Origin: Paludibacter jiangxiensis
Lineage (GTDB): Bacteria > Bacteroidota > Bacteroidia > Bacteroidales > Paludibacteraceae
Assembly: GCF_001618385.1 (NCBI RefSeq)
Contig: NZ_BDCR01000003.1
Coordinates: 310,001 to 374,000 of the forward strand
Direction of reading: 5' to 3'
Length of the DNA: 64,000 bases
Both the position numbers and the translations under genes were made by a program. Below are positions 9,850 to 18,225 of this stretch, piece after piece; position 1 is the first letter of the stretch, and each line of letters begins with the position of its first letter. The notes below the pieces were generated by a model. The model saw only the letters and a list, made by a program, of their open reading frames with translations. It was not told where the DNA came from and made no database searches.

Positions 9850-10434
9850 ATGAACGTAGTCATTATCAAATACAATGCCGGAAATATCCGTTCTGTAATA
9901 TTTGCACTGGAGCGTATCGGAATCAAAGCAACCGTCAGTGACGATCCACAAGTAATAAAAGCAGCCGACAAAGTGATTTTCCCCGGCGTGGGAGAAGCAT
10001 CTTCTGCCATGCTATATCTTAAAGAAAAAGGACTTGACAAGGTCATCTGCTCCCTGCAACAGCCAACACTGGGAATATGCCTTGGAATGCAACTTCTATG
10101 CTCTCATTCTGAAGAAAATGATGTTGATTGCTTAGGATTAATACCTCAAAAGGTAAAAAAATTCCCCGCAAGCGCAGGAAAAGTACCTCAAATCGGGTGG
10201 AACGACATATCAGGGCTGAAATCTCCGATTTTTGCTAACATTCCGGAACACAGCTACGTCTACTTTGTTCACGGATATTATGCCGCTTATGGAGCGAACA
10301 CCATTGCTACAACAACATATGGGCTCGAATATAGTGCCGCTCTACAGAAAGATAATTTTTTTGCGGTTCAATTTCACCCCGAAAAATCAGGTGATGTAGG
10401 CCAAAAAATTTTGGAAAACTTTTTAAGTCTGTAG
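9850..10434 (+). CDS. hisH: Imidazole glycerol phosphate synthase, glutamine amidotransferase subunit HisH
   Basis: 194 residues, class I glutaminase. It has PGVGEA near residue 40, the nucleophile in GICLGMQLLCSHSE (Cys near 78), VPQIGWNDI and YFVHGYYA typical of HisH, and the His/Glu of the triad in VQFHPEKSG. HisH supplies ammonia to HisF, converting PRFAR to IGP and AICAR in histidine synthesis. The ATG at 9850 (MNVVIIKYNAGNIRSV) matches family starts better than the in-frame ATG at 9814. No hisA, hisF or other his gene lies next to it, which is unusual. All catalytic residues are intact. Confidence 0.93.
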   Translation: MNVVIIKYNAGNIRSVIFALERIGIKATVSDDPQVIKAADKVIFPGVGEASSAMLYLKEKGLDKVICSLQQPTLGICLGMQLLCSHSEENDVDCLGLIPQKVKKFPASAGKVPQIGWNDISGLKSPIFANIPEHSYVYFVHGYYAAYGANTIATTTYGLEYSAALQKDNFFAVQFHPEKSGDVGQKILENFLSL

Positions 10435-10471
10435 ACAAAAAAACGGAACGTCAAATTCCGGCGCTCCGTTT
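10434..10471 (-). terminator. Terminator of the START-like gene
   Basis: AAACGGAACG (10441-10450) pairs with CGCTCCGTTT (10462-10471) with one mismatch. On the minus strand it is followed by a run of seven T. The stem includes the last codons of the START-like gene, so terminator and coding end overlap. Confidence 0.65.
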
Positions 10472-10834
10472 AAGATCTTCTATTTGTTTATTCCACAACA
10501 GGATGGCATCATGCTTTTCATCCGGTTCGGCAAAATCCGTAATCACAAGCGCCACGGCAGAAGTCAATTCGTCCACACTCACCTTCAACTCGAAATAGGT
10601 CTTTTCGTTCTCATCATCGATCCAGTGAAATCGAATAAACGAACCACCGTGCAGTAGCACAAGTTCTGCCTGTTGACCATGATCTCCCCATGCAAAGGTA
10701 TAGAGCCGGCCATCAACGTCTACTTTATCAGCAAACCAGTCAGCAAGCCCCATCGGTGTACTGATACTATTCCACAGCACATTGAAGGAGATATTTTGAA
10801 AAACATATTCAATTTGAAATTTTTCTTTGGTCAT
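10451..10834 (-). CDS. START-like (SRPBCC fold) domain protein
   Basis: 127 residues, one compact alpha/beta domain: EKFQIEYVFQNISFNVLWNSIST (first strand and helix), MGLADWFADKVDVDG, FAWGDHGQQAELV, FIRFHWIDDE and a long C-terminal helix. This is the small START-like/SRPBCC family conserved across Bacteroidota, of unknown ligand. It is a single gene, convergent with hisH with 16 bp between stops. Aha1-type chaperone activators have a related fold, but no evidence links it to Hsp90. Confidence 0.8.
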   Translation of the reverse strand: MTKEKFQIEYVFQNISFNVLWNSISTPMGLADWFADKVDVDGRLYTFAWGDHGQQAELVLLHGGSFIRFHWIDDENEKTYFELKVSVDELTSAVALVITDFAEPDEKHDAILLWNKQIEDLKRSAGI

Positions 10835-11206
10835 AGCCTGTAATTGTTATTCGGCTGCAAAATAGGTTTTTTTAGCGAATATTCCAAATTTTAATTCAAA
10901 CTTACGGAATAAATATTCTATAAATTCAATGCAGTAATATCCAAACTTAGTATTCCATACTGGCTTATCCTCCGTTGTCAAACTAATTTGCAAATTTATT
11001 TTTTGCATCCCCCTACATTTCCATAGCGTGTTATTAAAAAAACACAAATAAACTACACAACCTAATCAATATACAGAGGGGTATTTCAGTAAAAAACAAT
11101 GTTTTACAAGCATGATGTAAATTTCACACTTATTTCTTCCTCAAATAGATAGTATATAATAGTATAAATTATTACCTTTGCGCTCTAAAACTATAATTAT
11201 TGATTT
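10835..11206. other. Intergenic region between the START-like gene and nuoA
   Basis: 372 AT-rich bases between divergent genes. It contains the nuo promoter at 11173-11180. A 66-codon ORF on the minus strand (10847-11047) has low-complexity composition and no recognisable domain, and was not called. Confidence 0.5.
11173..11180 (+). promoter_or_regulatory. -7 box of the nuo operon
   Basis: TACCTTTG matches TAnnTTTG and is followed by CG, 27 bases before the nuoA ATG. The -33 region lacks a clear TTTG. It is the only good promoter seen ahead of the 10-kb nuo operon. Confidence 0.6.
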
Positions 11207-11557
11207 ATGGGAAGCGCATCACTTATCGCTCTGCTAATCATTGCAATAGCCATGGCTGTTATAATGATTTATATCGGAAAAATATTCGGTATTTCTTCCA
11301 CCAACCCTCAAAAGGGCGAACCTTATGAGTGTGGAATTGAAACCAAAGGCTTGACATGGGTTCAATTTAATATTGGCTATTATCTCTTTGCATTGTTATT
11401 TTTAGTGTTCGACGTGGAAATTGTGTTTTTATTCCCCTGGGCAACAGTTGTCAGGGAATTAGGCATGGTTGCCTTCATCGAAATTCTCCTTTTCACGGGT
11501 TTCCTTTTCATTGGACTTTTGTACGCATATAAAAAGAAAGCACTCTCATGGATGTAA
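11207..11557 (+). CDS. nuoA: NADH-quinone oxidoreductase subunit A
   Basis: 116 residues with three membrane helices. It carries the conserved [10 protein letters not shown] loop after helix 1 (the segment near the quinone site, with its Cys) and [12 protein letters not shown] in helix 2. It is a membrane-arm subunit at the junction with the peripheral arm of complex I and the first gene of the eleven-gene nuo operon. Its 3' end overlaps nuoB by 10 bp. Confidence 0.96.
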   Translation: MGSASLIALLIIAIAMAVIMIYIGKIFGISSTNPQKGEPYECGIETKGLTWVQFNIGYYLFALLFLVFDVEIVFLFPWATVVRELGMVAFIEILLFTGFLFIGLLYAYKKKALSWM

Positions 11558-12105
11558 AAAAAGAATATATCCCTGAATTTGACGGGGACTTATACAAAGA
11601 TGAATTTGGAAGAACAAATTTCATCGTTACTACCATCGATAAAATTGCCAACTGGGGTCGTAGCAACTCACCCTGGCCTTTATCGTTCGGTACAAGTTGT
11701 TGTGCTATTGAACTGATGAGCACCGTATCTGCTAAATACGACTGGTCTCGATTCGGTTTTGAAGTAATGCGTGCCAGCCCGCGTCAGTGTGATGTGATTG
11801 TGGTTGCAGGTACTATTACCTACAAAATGGCTCCTGTACTCAAGCGGCTGTACGACCAGATGCCCGATCCGAAATATGTGATTGCAATGGGCGCATGCGC
11901 TGTTTCTGGCGGTCCGTTCTATTACAACTCGTATGCTGTTTTGAGAGGTGTGGATCAAATCGTTCCTGTTGACGTATATATCCCAGGCTGTCCTCCCCGT
12001 CCCGAATCGTTGATTCACGGCATGATGACCCTGCAGGAAAAGATCCGTAAATCAAAAGCTTACGTTATTCAAAAACCCAAAAAGAAAAAGGAAGAAGACA
12101 AATGA
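11548..12105 (+). CDS. nuoB: NADH-quinone oxidoreductase subunit B
   Basis: 185 residues, the subunit that holds terminal iron-sulfur cluster N2 and passes electrons to quinone. The four expected ligands are visible: adjacent cysteines in GTSCCAIE (about residues 51-52), the Cys of MGACAVSGG (about 115) and that of IPGCPPRPE (about 147). The tail is Lys-rich. It overlaps nuoA by 10 bp and nuoC by 4 bp, so translation is likely coupled. Confidence 0.97.
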   Translation: MDVKKEYIPEFDGDLYKDEFGRTNFIVTTIDKIANWGRSNSPWPLSFGTSCCAIELMSTVSAKYDWSRFGFEVMRASPRQCDVIVVAGTITYKMAPVLKRLYDQMPDPKYVIAMGACAVSGGPFYYNSYAVLRGVDQIVPVDVYIPGCPPRPESLIHGMMTLQEKIRKSKAYVIQKPKKKKEEDK

Positions 12106-12557
12106 TAAAAGAGGAACTGAAACATTATCTCGAACAAACTTTCCCGAATTCGAAAGTTGATGAGACATTTGATTTTCCGGTATTGTTCATTACAAAAGAG
12201 GAATTGATCCCTGTAATGAAACAATTACGTGATGCTCCCGAAACAAAGTTTAACTTCCTGTTTTGCGAGACAGCAGTAGACCGCAATCCTGAATTTGAGA
12301 TGGTATACCATCTCTCTTCAACCTACTATCACCATGATATGATGGTAAAAGTGGTACTGGAAGATCGTGAAAACCCTGTGATTGAATCGGTTTATTCCCT
12401 TTGGGAAGCTGCCGACCTGTATGAAGACGAGATTTATGACTTGTTTGGCATCCGTTTCGCCAATCACCCGAACCTTCGCCGTATCTTTTTGACTGAAGAA
12501 TGGGTAGGTTATCCTCTCCGTAAAGATTATCAAGACGATAGAATCATTTCTTTGTAA
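12102..12557 (+). CDS. nuoC: NADH-quinone oxidoreductase subunit C
   Basis: 151 residues, the 30-kDa-type subunit of the peripheral arm. It has the signature near the C-terminus ([22 protein letters not shown], then GYPLRKDY). It is shorter than many NuoC proteins and is separate from nuoD, whereas some Bacteroidales carry a fused nuoCD. It overlaps nuoB by 4 bp and is followed 6 bp later by nuoD. Confidence 0.94.
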   Translation: MIKEELKHYLEQTFPNSKVDETFDFPVLFITKEELIPVMKQLRDAPETKFNFLFCETAVDRNPEFEMVYHLSSTYYHHDMMVKVVLEDRENPVIESVYSLWEAADLYEDEIYDLFGIRFANHPNLRRIFLTEEWVGYPLRKDYQDDRIISL

Positions 12558-12563
12558 AATAGA

Positions 12564-13688
12564 ATGGAAAATCCAATAGTAACCCCATCAGAGCTGAAAA
12601 CTGAAGAATTTGTGGTCAACATTGGCCCCCAGCACCCTGCCACCCACGGTGTATTGCGTGTTGAAGCTACTTTAGACGGCGAAATCATCAAAGACGTTCT
12701 TCCCCACCTCGGATATATCCACAGAGGCATCGAAAAAATGACAGAATCGCTTGGATACAAGCAATCCATTTTTTTGACAAGCCGTATGGATTACCTTTCG
12801 GCTCACATCAATAACCATGTTTGTGCTTTGGCTATTGAAAAAGCGGCTCAAATAGAAGTTCCTGCCCGTGCAAAAGCCATCCGTATAATAATGGATGAGC
12901 TACAGCGCCTTACCTCTCACGAATTATGGTGGGGTTCCTGCGCAATGGACATCGGTGCGGTAACCCCATTCTTTTTAGCATTCCGTGACCGGGAACGTAT
13001 CCTCGAATTATTCGAACAAAATACAGGCAACCGACTTACGATGAGCTATATCATCCCCGGAGGTGTAATGAACGATGTCCGTCCTGACTTTGTTCCTAAA
13101 CTCAAGGCATTGATCAAAAGCATCAAAGATTACCGTAAAGAATACGACCAGCTGATTACCGGCAACTTTATTTTCCAACACCGTACGCAGGGCATTGGCA
13201 TCCTGTCAAAAGAACAAGCCATTTCTCTTGGGTGTACAGGGCCAACAGCACGTGCTTCGGGTCTTAGCTGCGATATCCGCAAACTCTATCCTTACGACGG
13301 ATACGAAAAGCTTGATTTCAAAGAAGTAATCGATTACGGCTGCGACAACTGGGCTCGTTACGTTGTTCGTATGGAAGAGATGAATCAATCTATTCACATT
13401 ATCGAACAGTTGCTTGACAACCTACCTACCGGTGATTATCGCACAAAACTAAAAGGTGTACTGAAATTACCGGCTGGCGAATACTATCAACGTGTTGAAT
13501 CCGCCCGTGGTGAATTAGGAGTTTACATCGTAAGCGATGGAGGAGCGAAACCTTACCGCATGAAATTCCGTACCCCGTGTTATTCAAACCTCGGAGCTGT
13601 AAAACCGATTTCTGTAGGTATGAAGATTGCCGACCTTATGGCAAACATGGCAACAATAGATTTGGTAATCCCTGACATGGACAGATAA
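12564..13688 (+). CDS. nuoD: NADH-quinone oxidoreductase subunit D
   Basis: 374 residues, the 49-kDa subunit that forms the quinone-binding pocket with NuoB. It is a descendant of the [NiFe]-hydrogenase large subunit but without the metal-binding cysteines. Conserved elements are NIGPQHPATHGVLR near residue 20 (quinone-site His), HLGYIHRGIEKM, the internal GCTGPTARASG, and GGAKPYRMKFRTPCY near the C-terminus. It lies between nuoC and nuoH with spacers of 6 and 10 bp. Confidence 0.97.
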   Translation: MENPIVTPSELKTEEFVVNIGPQHPATHGVLRVEATLDGEIIKDVLPHLGYIHRGIEKMTESLGYKQSIFLTSRMDYLSAHINNHVCALAIEKAAQIEVPARAKAIRIIMDELQRLTSHELWWGSCAMDIGAVTPFFLAFRDRERILELFEQNTGNRLTMSYIIPGGVMNDVRPDFVPKLKALIKSIKDYRKEYDQLITGNFIFQHRTQGIGILSKEQAISLGCTGPTARASGLSCDIRKLYPYDGYEKLDFKEVIDYGCDNWARYVVRMEEMNQSIHIIEQLLDNLPTGDYRTKLKGVLKLPAGEYYQRVESARGELGVYIVSDGGAKPYRMKFRTPCYSNLGAVKPISVGMKIADLMANMATIDLVIPDMDR

Positions 13689-13698
13689 AAACAGAGAT

Positions 13699-14841
13699 AT
13701 GATTTCAATGATACAATTTTCGGATGTTTTGGCCTGGATTCACCAGTTACTCTCGAGTTGCATGGCACCCTGGCTGGTATTTCTCATCGAGTTGGTAGTC
13801 GCCTCAGTTGCTGCCGTAGTTGCACTGTTAGTCTGCGTTATCATCATGGTGTACATGGAACGTAAAGTTGCAGGACACATGCAGTTACGCCACGGACCAA
13901 ACCGTGTAGGTTGGCATGGTGTTTGCCAGTTATTTGCCGACATCATCAAACTTCTTCTGAAAGAATGTTTTACTCCAACCAGAGCTGACAAATTATTATT
14001 TGTAGTTGCTCCTGTTCTTTCTCTGTGTGTTTCATTGTTAGCTCTGGCTCCAATTTCATGGGGTCCCGGGTTAGTTTTATGGAATACCAATATCGGAGTT
14101 CTTTTTGTTACTGCTATTTCATCGATGGGGGTAATTGGTATATTAATGGCCGGATGGTCAAGTAATAATAAATATGCCCTGATGGGTGCAATGCGTAGTG
14201 GTGCTCAGATCGTAAGTTACGAGCTGTCTGCCGGTTTATCTATTGTAGCAATCGTTGCTTTGGCAGGCACACTGAATACCGGAGGCATCATCGAATCTCA
14301 GGCAAACGGCTGGTGGATTCTGAAAGGACACCTTCCTGCTTTCTTTGCATTCATCATTTACATCATTGCAAGTACAGCTGAATGTAACCGTGCTCCGTTC
14401 GACTTAGCCGAAGCTGAATCTGAGTTGACAGCAGGTTATCATACTGAATATTCCGGTATGCAGTTTGGTATTTTCTACCTGAACGAATATATCAACATGG
14501 GCGTGGTATCAATGGTAGCATCTACCCTCTTCCTTGGAGGATGGCAGCCGTTCTACCTTCCGTTCGATTTCGGATGGGCACATGCCTTTAATGATATTAT
14601 GGCACTGAAATTTATGGAAACATGGCCTGCATGGATTTCATGGGTTTCTCTGGCTTGGCCTTTGGTTTGGTTCTTCGGTAAATTGTTCCTGATCATCTTC
14701 TTTATGATGTGGTTCCGCTGGACATTCCCCCGTTTGAGAATTGACCAGTTATTGAAACTGGAATGGAAATACCTCTTACCGTTGAGTATTGTGAATCTGG
14801 TAATCATTGCACTAATCGTTGTGCTGGGATTACATTTTTAA
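13699..14841 (+). CDS. nuoH: NADH-quinone oxidoreductase subunit H
   Basis: 380 residues with about nine membrane helices, the subunit that caps the quinone tunnel. It shows the family loops MERKVAGHMQLRHGPNRVGW (after helix 1), AECNRAPFDLAEAESELTAGYHTEYSG (quinone-side loop rich in acidic residues) and WFRWTFPRLRIDQ near the end. The first ATG (MISMIQ) is used; an in-frame ATG three codons on is equally possible. A 43-bp spacer, the longest up to here in the operon, precedes nuoI. Confidence 0.96.
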   Translation: MISMIQFSDVLAWIHQLLSSCMAPWLVFLIELVVASVAAVVALLVCVIIMVYMERKVAGHMQLRHGPNRVGWHGVCQLFADIIKLLLKECFTPTRADKLLFVVAPVLSLCVSLLALAPISWGPGLVLWNTNIGVLFVTAISSMGVIGILMAGWSSNNKYALMGAMRSGAQIVSYELSAGLSIVAIVALAGTLNTGGIIESQANGWWILKGHLPAFFAFIIYIIASTAECNRAPFDLAEAESELTAGYHTEYSGMQFGIFYLNEYINMGVVSMVASTLFLGGWQPFYLPFDFGWAHAFNDIMALKFMETWPAWISWVSLAWPLVWFFGKLFLIIFFMMWFRWTFPRLRIDQLLKLEWKYLLPLSIVNLVIIALIVVLGLHF

Positions 14842-14884
14842 TCGTGAGTCATTCGATAGTCATTAATTCGTAATTAATAAAAGA

Positions 14885-15388
14885 GTGAAAGCACTATATA
14901 ACTATTTGAAAGAGGTCGCATTTGCGTTTGTATCACTTGCAAACGGACTTTTGTTGACCCTAAAGTATTTCGTTACTCCCTGGAAATCTATCATCACCGA
15001 AAATTATCCGGACAACCGTGCTAATCCAAGTGTGGCTGATGAATTCGCCGGAGAAGTGATTTTGATTCACGACGAAAACAACGAACATAAGTGTACTGCT
15101 TGTACGCTTTGTCAGCTGGCATGCCCCAACAATTCCATCCAGATCATTTCGAAACAGGTGGAAACGGAAGATGGCAAAAAGAAAAAAGTACTCGACAAGT
15201 GGGTATACCACCTGGAAATGTGTACTTTCTGCAAACAGTGTATTGATGCTTGCCCGCAAGATGCCATCAAAATGACCAATTCATACGAATTAAGTTGTTT
15301 TGATCGTAGTACTCTGACAAAGATACTTAACCAGCCGGGATCAAAACTGAAAGAAAAACCAAAAGTAACTGCTAAAGTTCAAGAATAA
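14885..15388 (+). CDS. nuoI: NADH-quinone oxidoreductase subunit I (GTG start)
   Basis: 167 residues, the ferredoxin-like subunit with two [4Fe-4S] clusters (N6a/N6b). Both motifs are intact: CTACTLCQLACP near residue 74 and CTFCKQCIDACP near residue 115. The start is GTG at 14885 (KALYNYLKEVAFAF follows). An in-frame stop at 14864 excludes a longer reading and no ATG is available. The stop overlaps the ATG of nuoJ by one base. Confidence 0.95.
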   Translation: MKALYNYLKEVAFAFVSLANGLLLTLKYFVTPWKSIITENYPDNRANPSVADEFAGEVILIHDENNEHKCTACTLCQLACPNNSIQIISKQVETEDGKKKKVLDKWVYHLEMCTFCKQCIDACPQDAIKMTNSYELSCFDRSTLTKILNQPGSKLKEKPKVTAKVQE

Positions 15389-15912
15389 TGAGTGCATCGA
15401 CAATTATATTCTATATCCTGGCAACCTTAGTGGTTGTTTTCGGAGCGCTGACCGTGTTCAGCCGCAAGATTTTCAGAGCTGCTATCAGCCTGTTGTTATC
15501 GTTGACCTTTGTTGCCGGTCTCTATTTCCTTTGGGATGTTGATTTCATCGGTGCTCTACAGATCATTATTTATGTAGGCGGGATCATAGTTTTGATTATT
15601 TTCTCTATTTTCCTTACACACCATTCCGGTCAGAAACTGCCCAAAGCCAAGGTAAGCAAAAAACTACTTTCGGGAACTTTGGCTGTAGCCGGTTTAGGCT
15701 TTACCTCATGGGTTGTTTCTCAATTTGTATTCAAACCTGCTGTTGGCGTTACTCCTGTTGAGCCCAATGTCCATAACATCGGTTTACAAATGTTGAACTA
15801 TAGCGAATATGGCTATGTTTTCCCATTTGAAGTAATCAACATTCTGTTGCTGGCCGCTTTGGTCGGAGCCATTGTGATTGCTATTAAAAAGAGCCAGGAA
15901 ACGGAAAAATAA
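15388..15912 (+). CDS. nuoJ: NADH-quinone oxidoreductase subunit J
   Basis: 174 residues, five membrane helices. It includes the conserved FIGALQIIIYVGGIIVLIIF segment (pi-bulge helix 3 of the E-channel) and a final helix EVINILLLAALVGAIVIA. It is part of the coupling region between the quinone site and the antiporter-like pumps. It starts on the last base of nuoI. Confidence 0.94.
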   Translation: MSASTIIFYILATLVVVFGALTVFSRKIFRAAISLLLSLTFVAGLYFLWDVDFIGALQIIIYVGGIIVLIIFSIFLTHHSGQKLPKAKVSKKLLSGTLAVAGLGFTSWVVSQFVFKPAVGVTPVEPNVHNIGLQMLNYSEYGYVFPFEVINILLLAALVGAIVIAIKKSQETEK

Positions 15913-15960
15913 TTTCAAAGGCTGATTAATAAACCTATTATCGAGTAAATATATAAAGAT

Positions 15961-16275
15961 ATGGAACAAGTCCCCTTATCGCACATTTTAATATTAAGTT
16001 CCACGCTCTTCTTTTTGGGCGTATACGGCTTTTTCTCCCGTCGTAACCTGATTACGATGCTCATGTCGGTGGAACTAATACTCAACAGCGTGAATATTAA
16101 TTTCATCGCCTTTAACAAGTATCTTTTCCCGCATCAATTGGAAGGTGTCTTTTTCACCATGTTTATCATTGTGGTTGCTGCGGCAGAAGTATCTATTTCC
16201 ATTGCTATTATCATTAATCTGTATCGTCGATTCAAGACCATTGATATTGAAGATACCACAACAATGAAATACTAA
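15961..16275 (+). CDS. nuoK: NADH-quinone oxidoreductase subunit K
   Basis: 104 residues, three membrane helices. It shows LMSVELILNSVNINF (helix 2 Glu) and VVAAAEVSISIAIII (helix 3 Glu), the two buried acidic residues of the proton path in this subunit. A 48-bp spacer separates it from nuoJ, and nuoL starts 3 bp after its stop. Confidence 0.95.
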   Translation: MEQVPLSHILILSSTLFFLGVYGFFSRRNLITMLMSVELILNSVNINFIAFNKYLFPHQLEGVFFTMFIIVVAAAEVSISIAIIINLYRRFKTIDIEDTTTMKY

Positions 16276-16278
16276 ACT

Positions 16279-18219
16279 ATGAATAGCTACGATTTATCTG
16301 CACTTTTAATTGTAATCTTACCGGCACTCAGCTTTATTGTTTTGGGTCTGTTCGGTAATCGACTCAGCAACCGGGTCTCAGGTCTGATTGGCTGTGCGTC
16401 ATTGGTAACAACAGCTATTCTTGCTATATACGTTGCTGCCGGTTATTTCTTCGATTTCGGTTTGGTAGGTGGTGTGCATGAAAAACACATTGCCCTGCAA
16501 TTCCAATGGTTGAAATTCACTGAAAATCTCTCGATAGATCTGGGTATTGTTCTCGATCCTATCTCAGTCATGATGCTGCTTGTGATCACCATTGTTTCAT
16601 CAATGGTTCACATCTACAGTCTCGGCTACATGAAAGGTGAAGAATACTTTGAAAGATATTATGCTTACCTGTCGTTGTTCTCTTTCTCAATGCTGGGCTT
16701 GGTTATTGCTGTAAACATTTTCCAGATGTACATCTTCTGGGAATTAGTCGGTGTTTCGTCCTTCCTGCTGATTGGGTTCTACTTTACAAAACCGTCGGCC
16801 ATTGCAGCTGCCAAAAAAGCATTCATCGTAACACGTTTTGCCGACCTCGGTTTCCTTATCGGTATCCTGATGTTGAGCTACAATACAAAATCACTCGACT
16901 TCTTTACCATTATTGAACGTTTGACTCAGGTTGGTTCTCCTTATCTTGCAAACTTCACAGCTACCAGCTTTATGGGCATGTCGGCACTGTCATGGGCACT
17001 GCTACTTGTATTTATGGGTGGCGCCGGTAAATCGGCCATGTTCCCGTTGCACATCTGGTTGCCCGATGCTATGGAAGGCCCTACTCCTGTTTCGGCCTTG
17101 ATCCACGCAGCAACGATGGTTGTTGCCGGGGTATTCTTAGTTGCCCGCCTTTTCCCTGTATTTGCCATTTCAGCTCCGGACGCTTTATTGATTATTGCCT
17201 ACATTGGTGCCTTTACAGCCCTGTTTGCTGCTTTGATCGCTTGTACACAAACCGATATTAAACGGGTACTCGCCTACTCTACCATTTCACAGATTGCATA
17301 CATGATGTTCGGACTTGGAGTTGCCGGTTGGGGCGCTGAAAACAGCGAAGGTTTCACCGGTTCAATGTTCCATCTCTTCACTCACGCATTCTTCAAAGCT
17401 CTTTTATTCCTTGGAGCCGGTGCTGTAATCCATGCGGTTCACAGCAACGAAATGAAAGATATGGGTGGTCTGCGGAAATCGCTTCCTATCACTCACATTA
17501 CATTTTTGATTGCATGTTTGGCGATTGCCGGGGTTCCCGGTCTCTCTGGATTCTTCAGTAAAGAAGCTATTTTGGCCGCCGCTTTCCATAGCCATCCGAC
17601 AATTTTCTATGTTGGTTTATTTACCAGCGGGCTGACTGCTTATTATATGTTCCGTTTGTACTTCCGTATATTCTGGCACAATCCGGTTCCCGAACACAGT
17701 CACAACCACGAAGGTCATACCTGGGCAATGAATATTCCTTTGATCATTCTGGCAGTAGGTGCTGCACTCGCAGGTTGGATTCCTTTCGGCTCCTTTGTAA
17801 GTGCAGACGGCAAAGCGATGGAACTACCATTCCATTTGACTTTCTCCATTGCTCCAGTAGCATTTGGTTTAATCGGTATTGGAATTGCTTACCTGTTGTA
17901 TGCTAAAAAGAACGATGTACCGGATAAAATCGCATCTTCTATCAATGCATTCTACAAAGCTTCTTATAACAAGTTCTATATTGATGAAATATATCTCTTC
18001 ATTACCAAAAAAGTATTGTTCAACTTAGTAGGACGTCCTGCTGCATGGTTTGACCGTACTGTAGTGAATGGCCTTTTCATCAATGGTTCTGCCGAAGCAA
18101 CAGTTGCTACTTCAAGAGCTATCAAACCGATGCAATCCGGCCGCTTGCAATCTTACACCATGTTCTTCCTCGGAGGAGTGTTATTGCTTGCTGCTTTATT
18201 AATCATCAAATTCATGTAA
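16279..18219 (+). CDS. nuoL: NADH-quinone oxidoreductase subunit L
   Basis: 646 residues, the distal antiporter-like proton-pumping subunit. The family core is clear: IFWELVGVSSFLLIGFY (pumping Glu of helix 5), GGAGKSAMFPLHIWLPDAM, TPVSALIHAATMV, and DIKRVLAYSTISQI. The long C-terminal part (about residues 480-646), typical of NuoL, gives the lateral helix and the final membrane anchor. It sits between nuoK and nuoM with spacers of 3 and 6 bp. Confidence 0.97.
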   Translation: MNSYDLSALLIVILPALSFIVLGLFGNRLSNRVSGLIGCASLVTTAILAIYVAAGYFFDFGLVGGVHEKHIALQFQWLKFTENLSIDLGIVLDPISVMMLLVITIVSSMVHIYSLGYMKGEEYFERYYAYLSLFSFSMLGLVIAVNIFQMYIFWELVGVSSFLLIGFYFTKPSAIAAAKKAFIVTRFADLGFLIGILMLSYNTKSLDFFTIIERLTQVGSPYLANFTATSFMGMSALSWALLLVFMGGAGKSAMFPLHIWLPDAMEGPTPVSALIHAATMVVAGVFLVARLFPVFAISAPDALLIIAYIGAFTALFAALIACTQTDIKRVLAYSTISQIAYMMFGLGVAGWGAENSEGFTGSMFHLFTHAFFKALLFLGAGAVIHAVHSNEMKDMGGLRKSLPITHITFLIACLAIAGVPGLSGFFSKEAILAAAFHSHPTIFYVGLFTSGLTAYYMFRLYFRIFWHNPVPEHSHNHEGHTWAMNIPLIILAVGAALAGWIPFGSFVSADGKAMELPFHLTFSIAPVAFGLIGIGIAYLLYAKKNDVPDKIASSINAFYKASYNKFYIDEIYLFITKKVLFNLVGRPAAWFDRTVVNGLFINGSAEATVATSRAIKPMQSGRLQSYTMFFLGGVLLLAALLIIKFM

Positions 18220-18225
18220 TACCCA

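Noticed and set aside
10847-11047. 66-codon minus-strand ORF ahead of nuoA
   Set aside because: AT-rich, no domain, no ribosome site or promoter.
14842-14884. AT-rich repeats (ATTAATTCGTAATTAAT) between nuoH and nuoI, considered as an insertion remnant
   Set aside because: Too short and AT-rich to distinguish from chance; no matching arms to the leucine-region elements.
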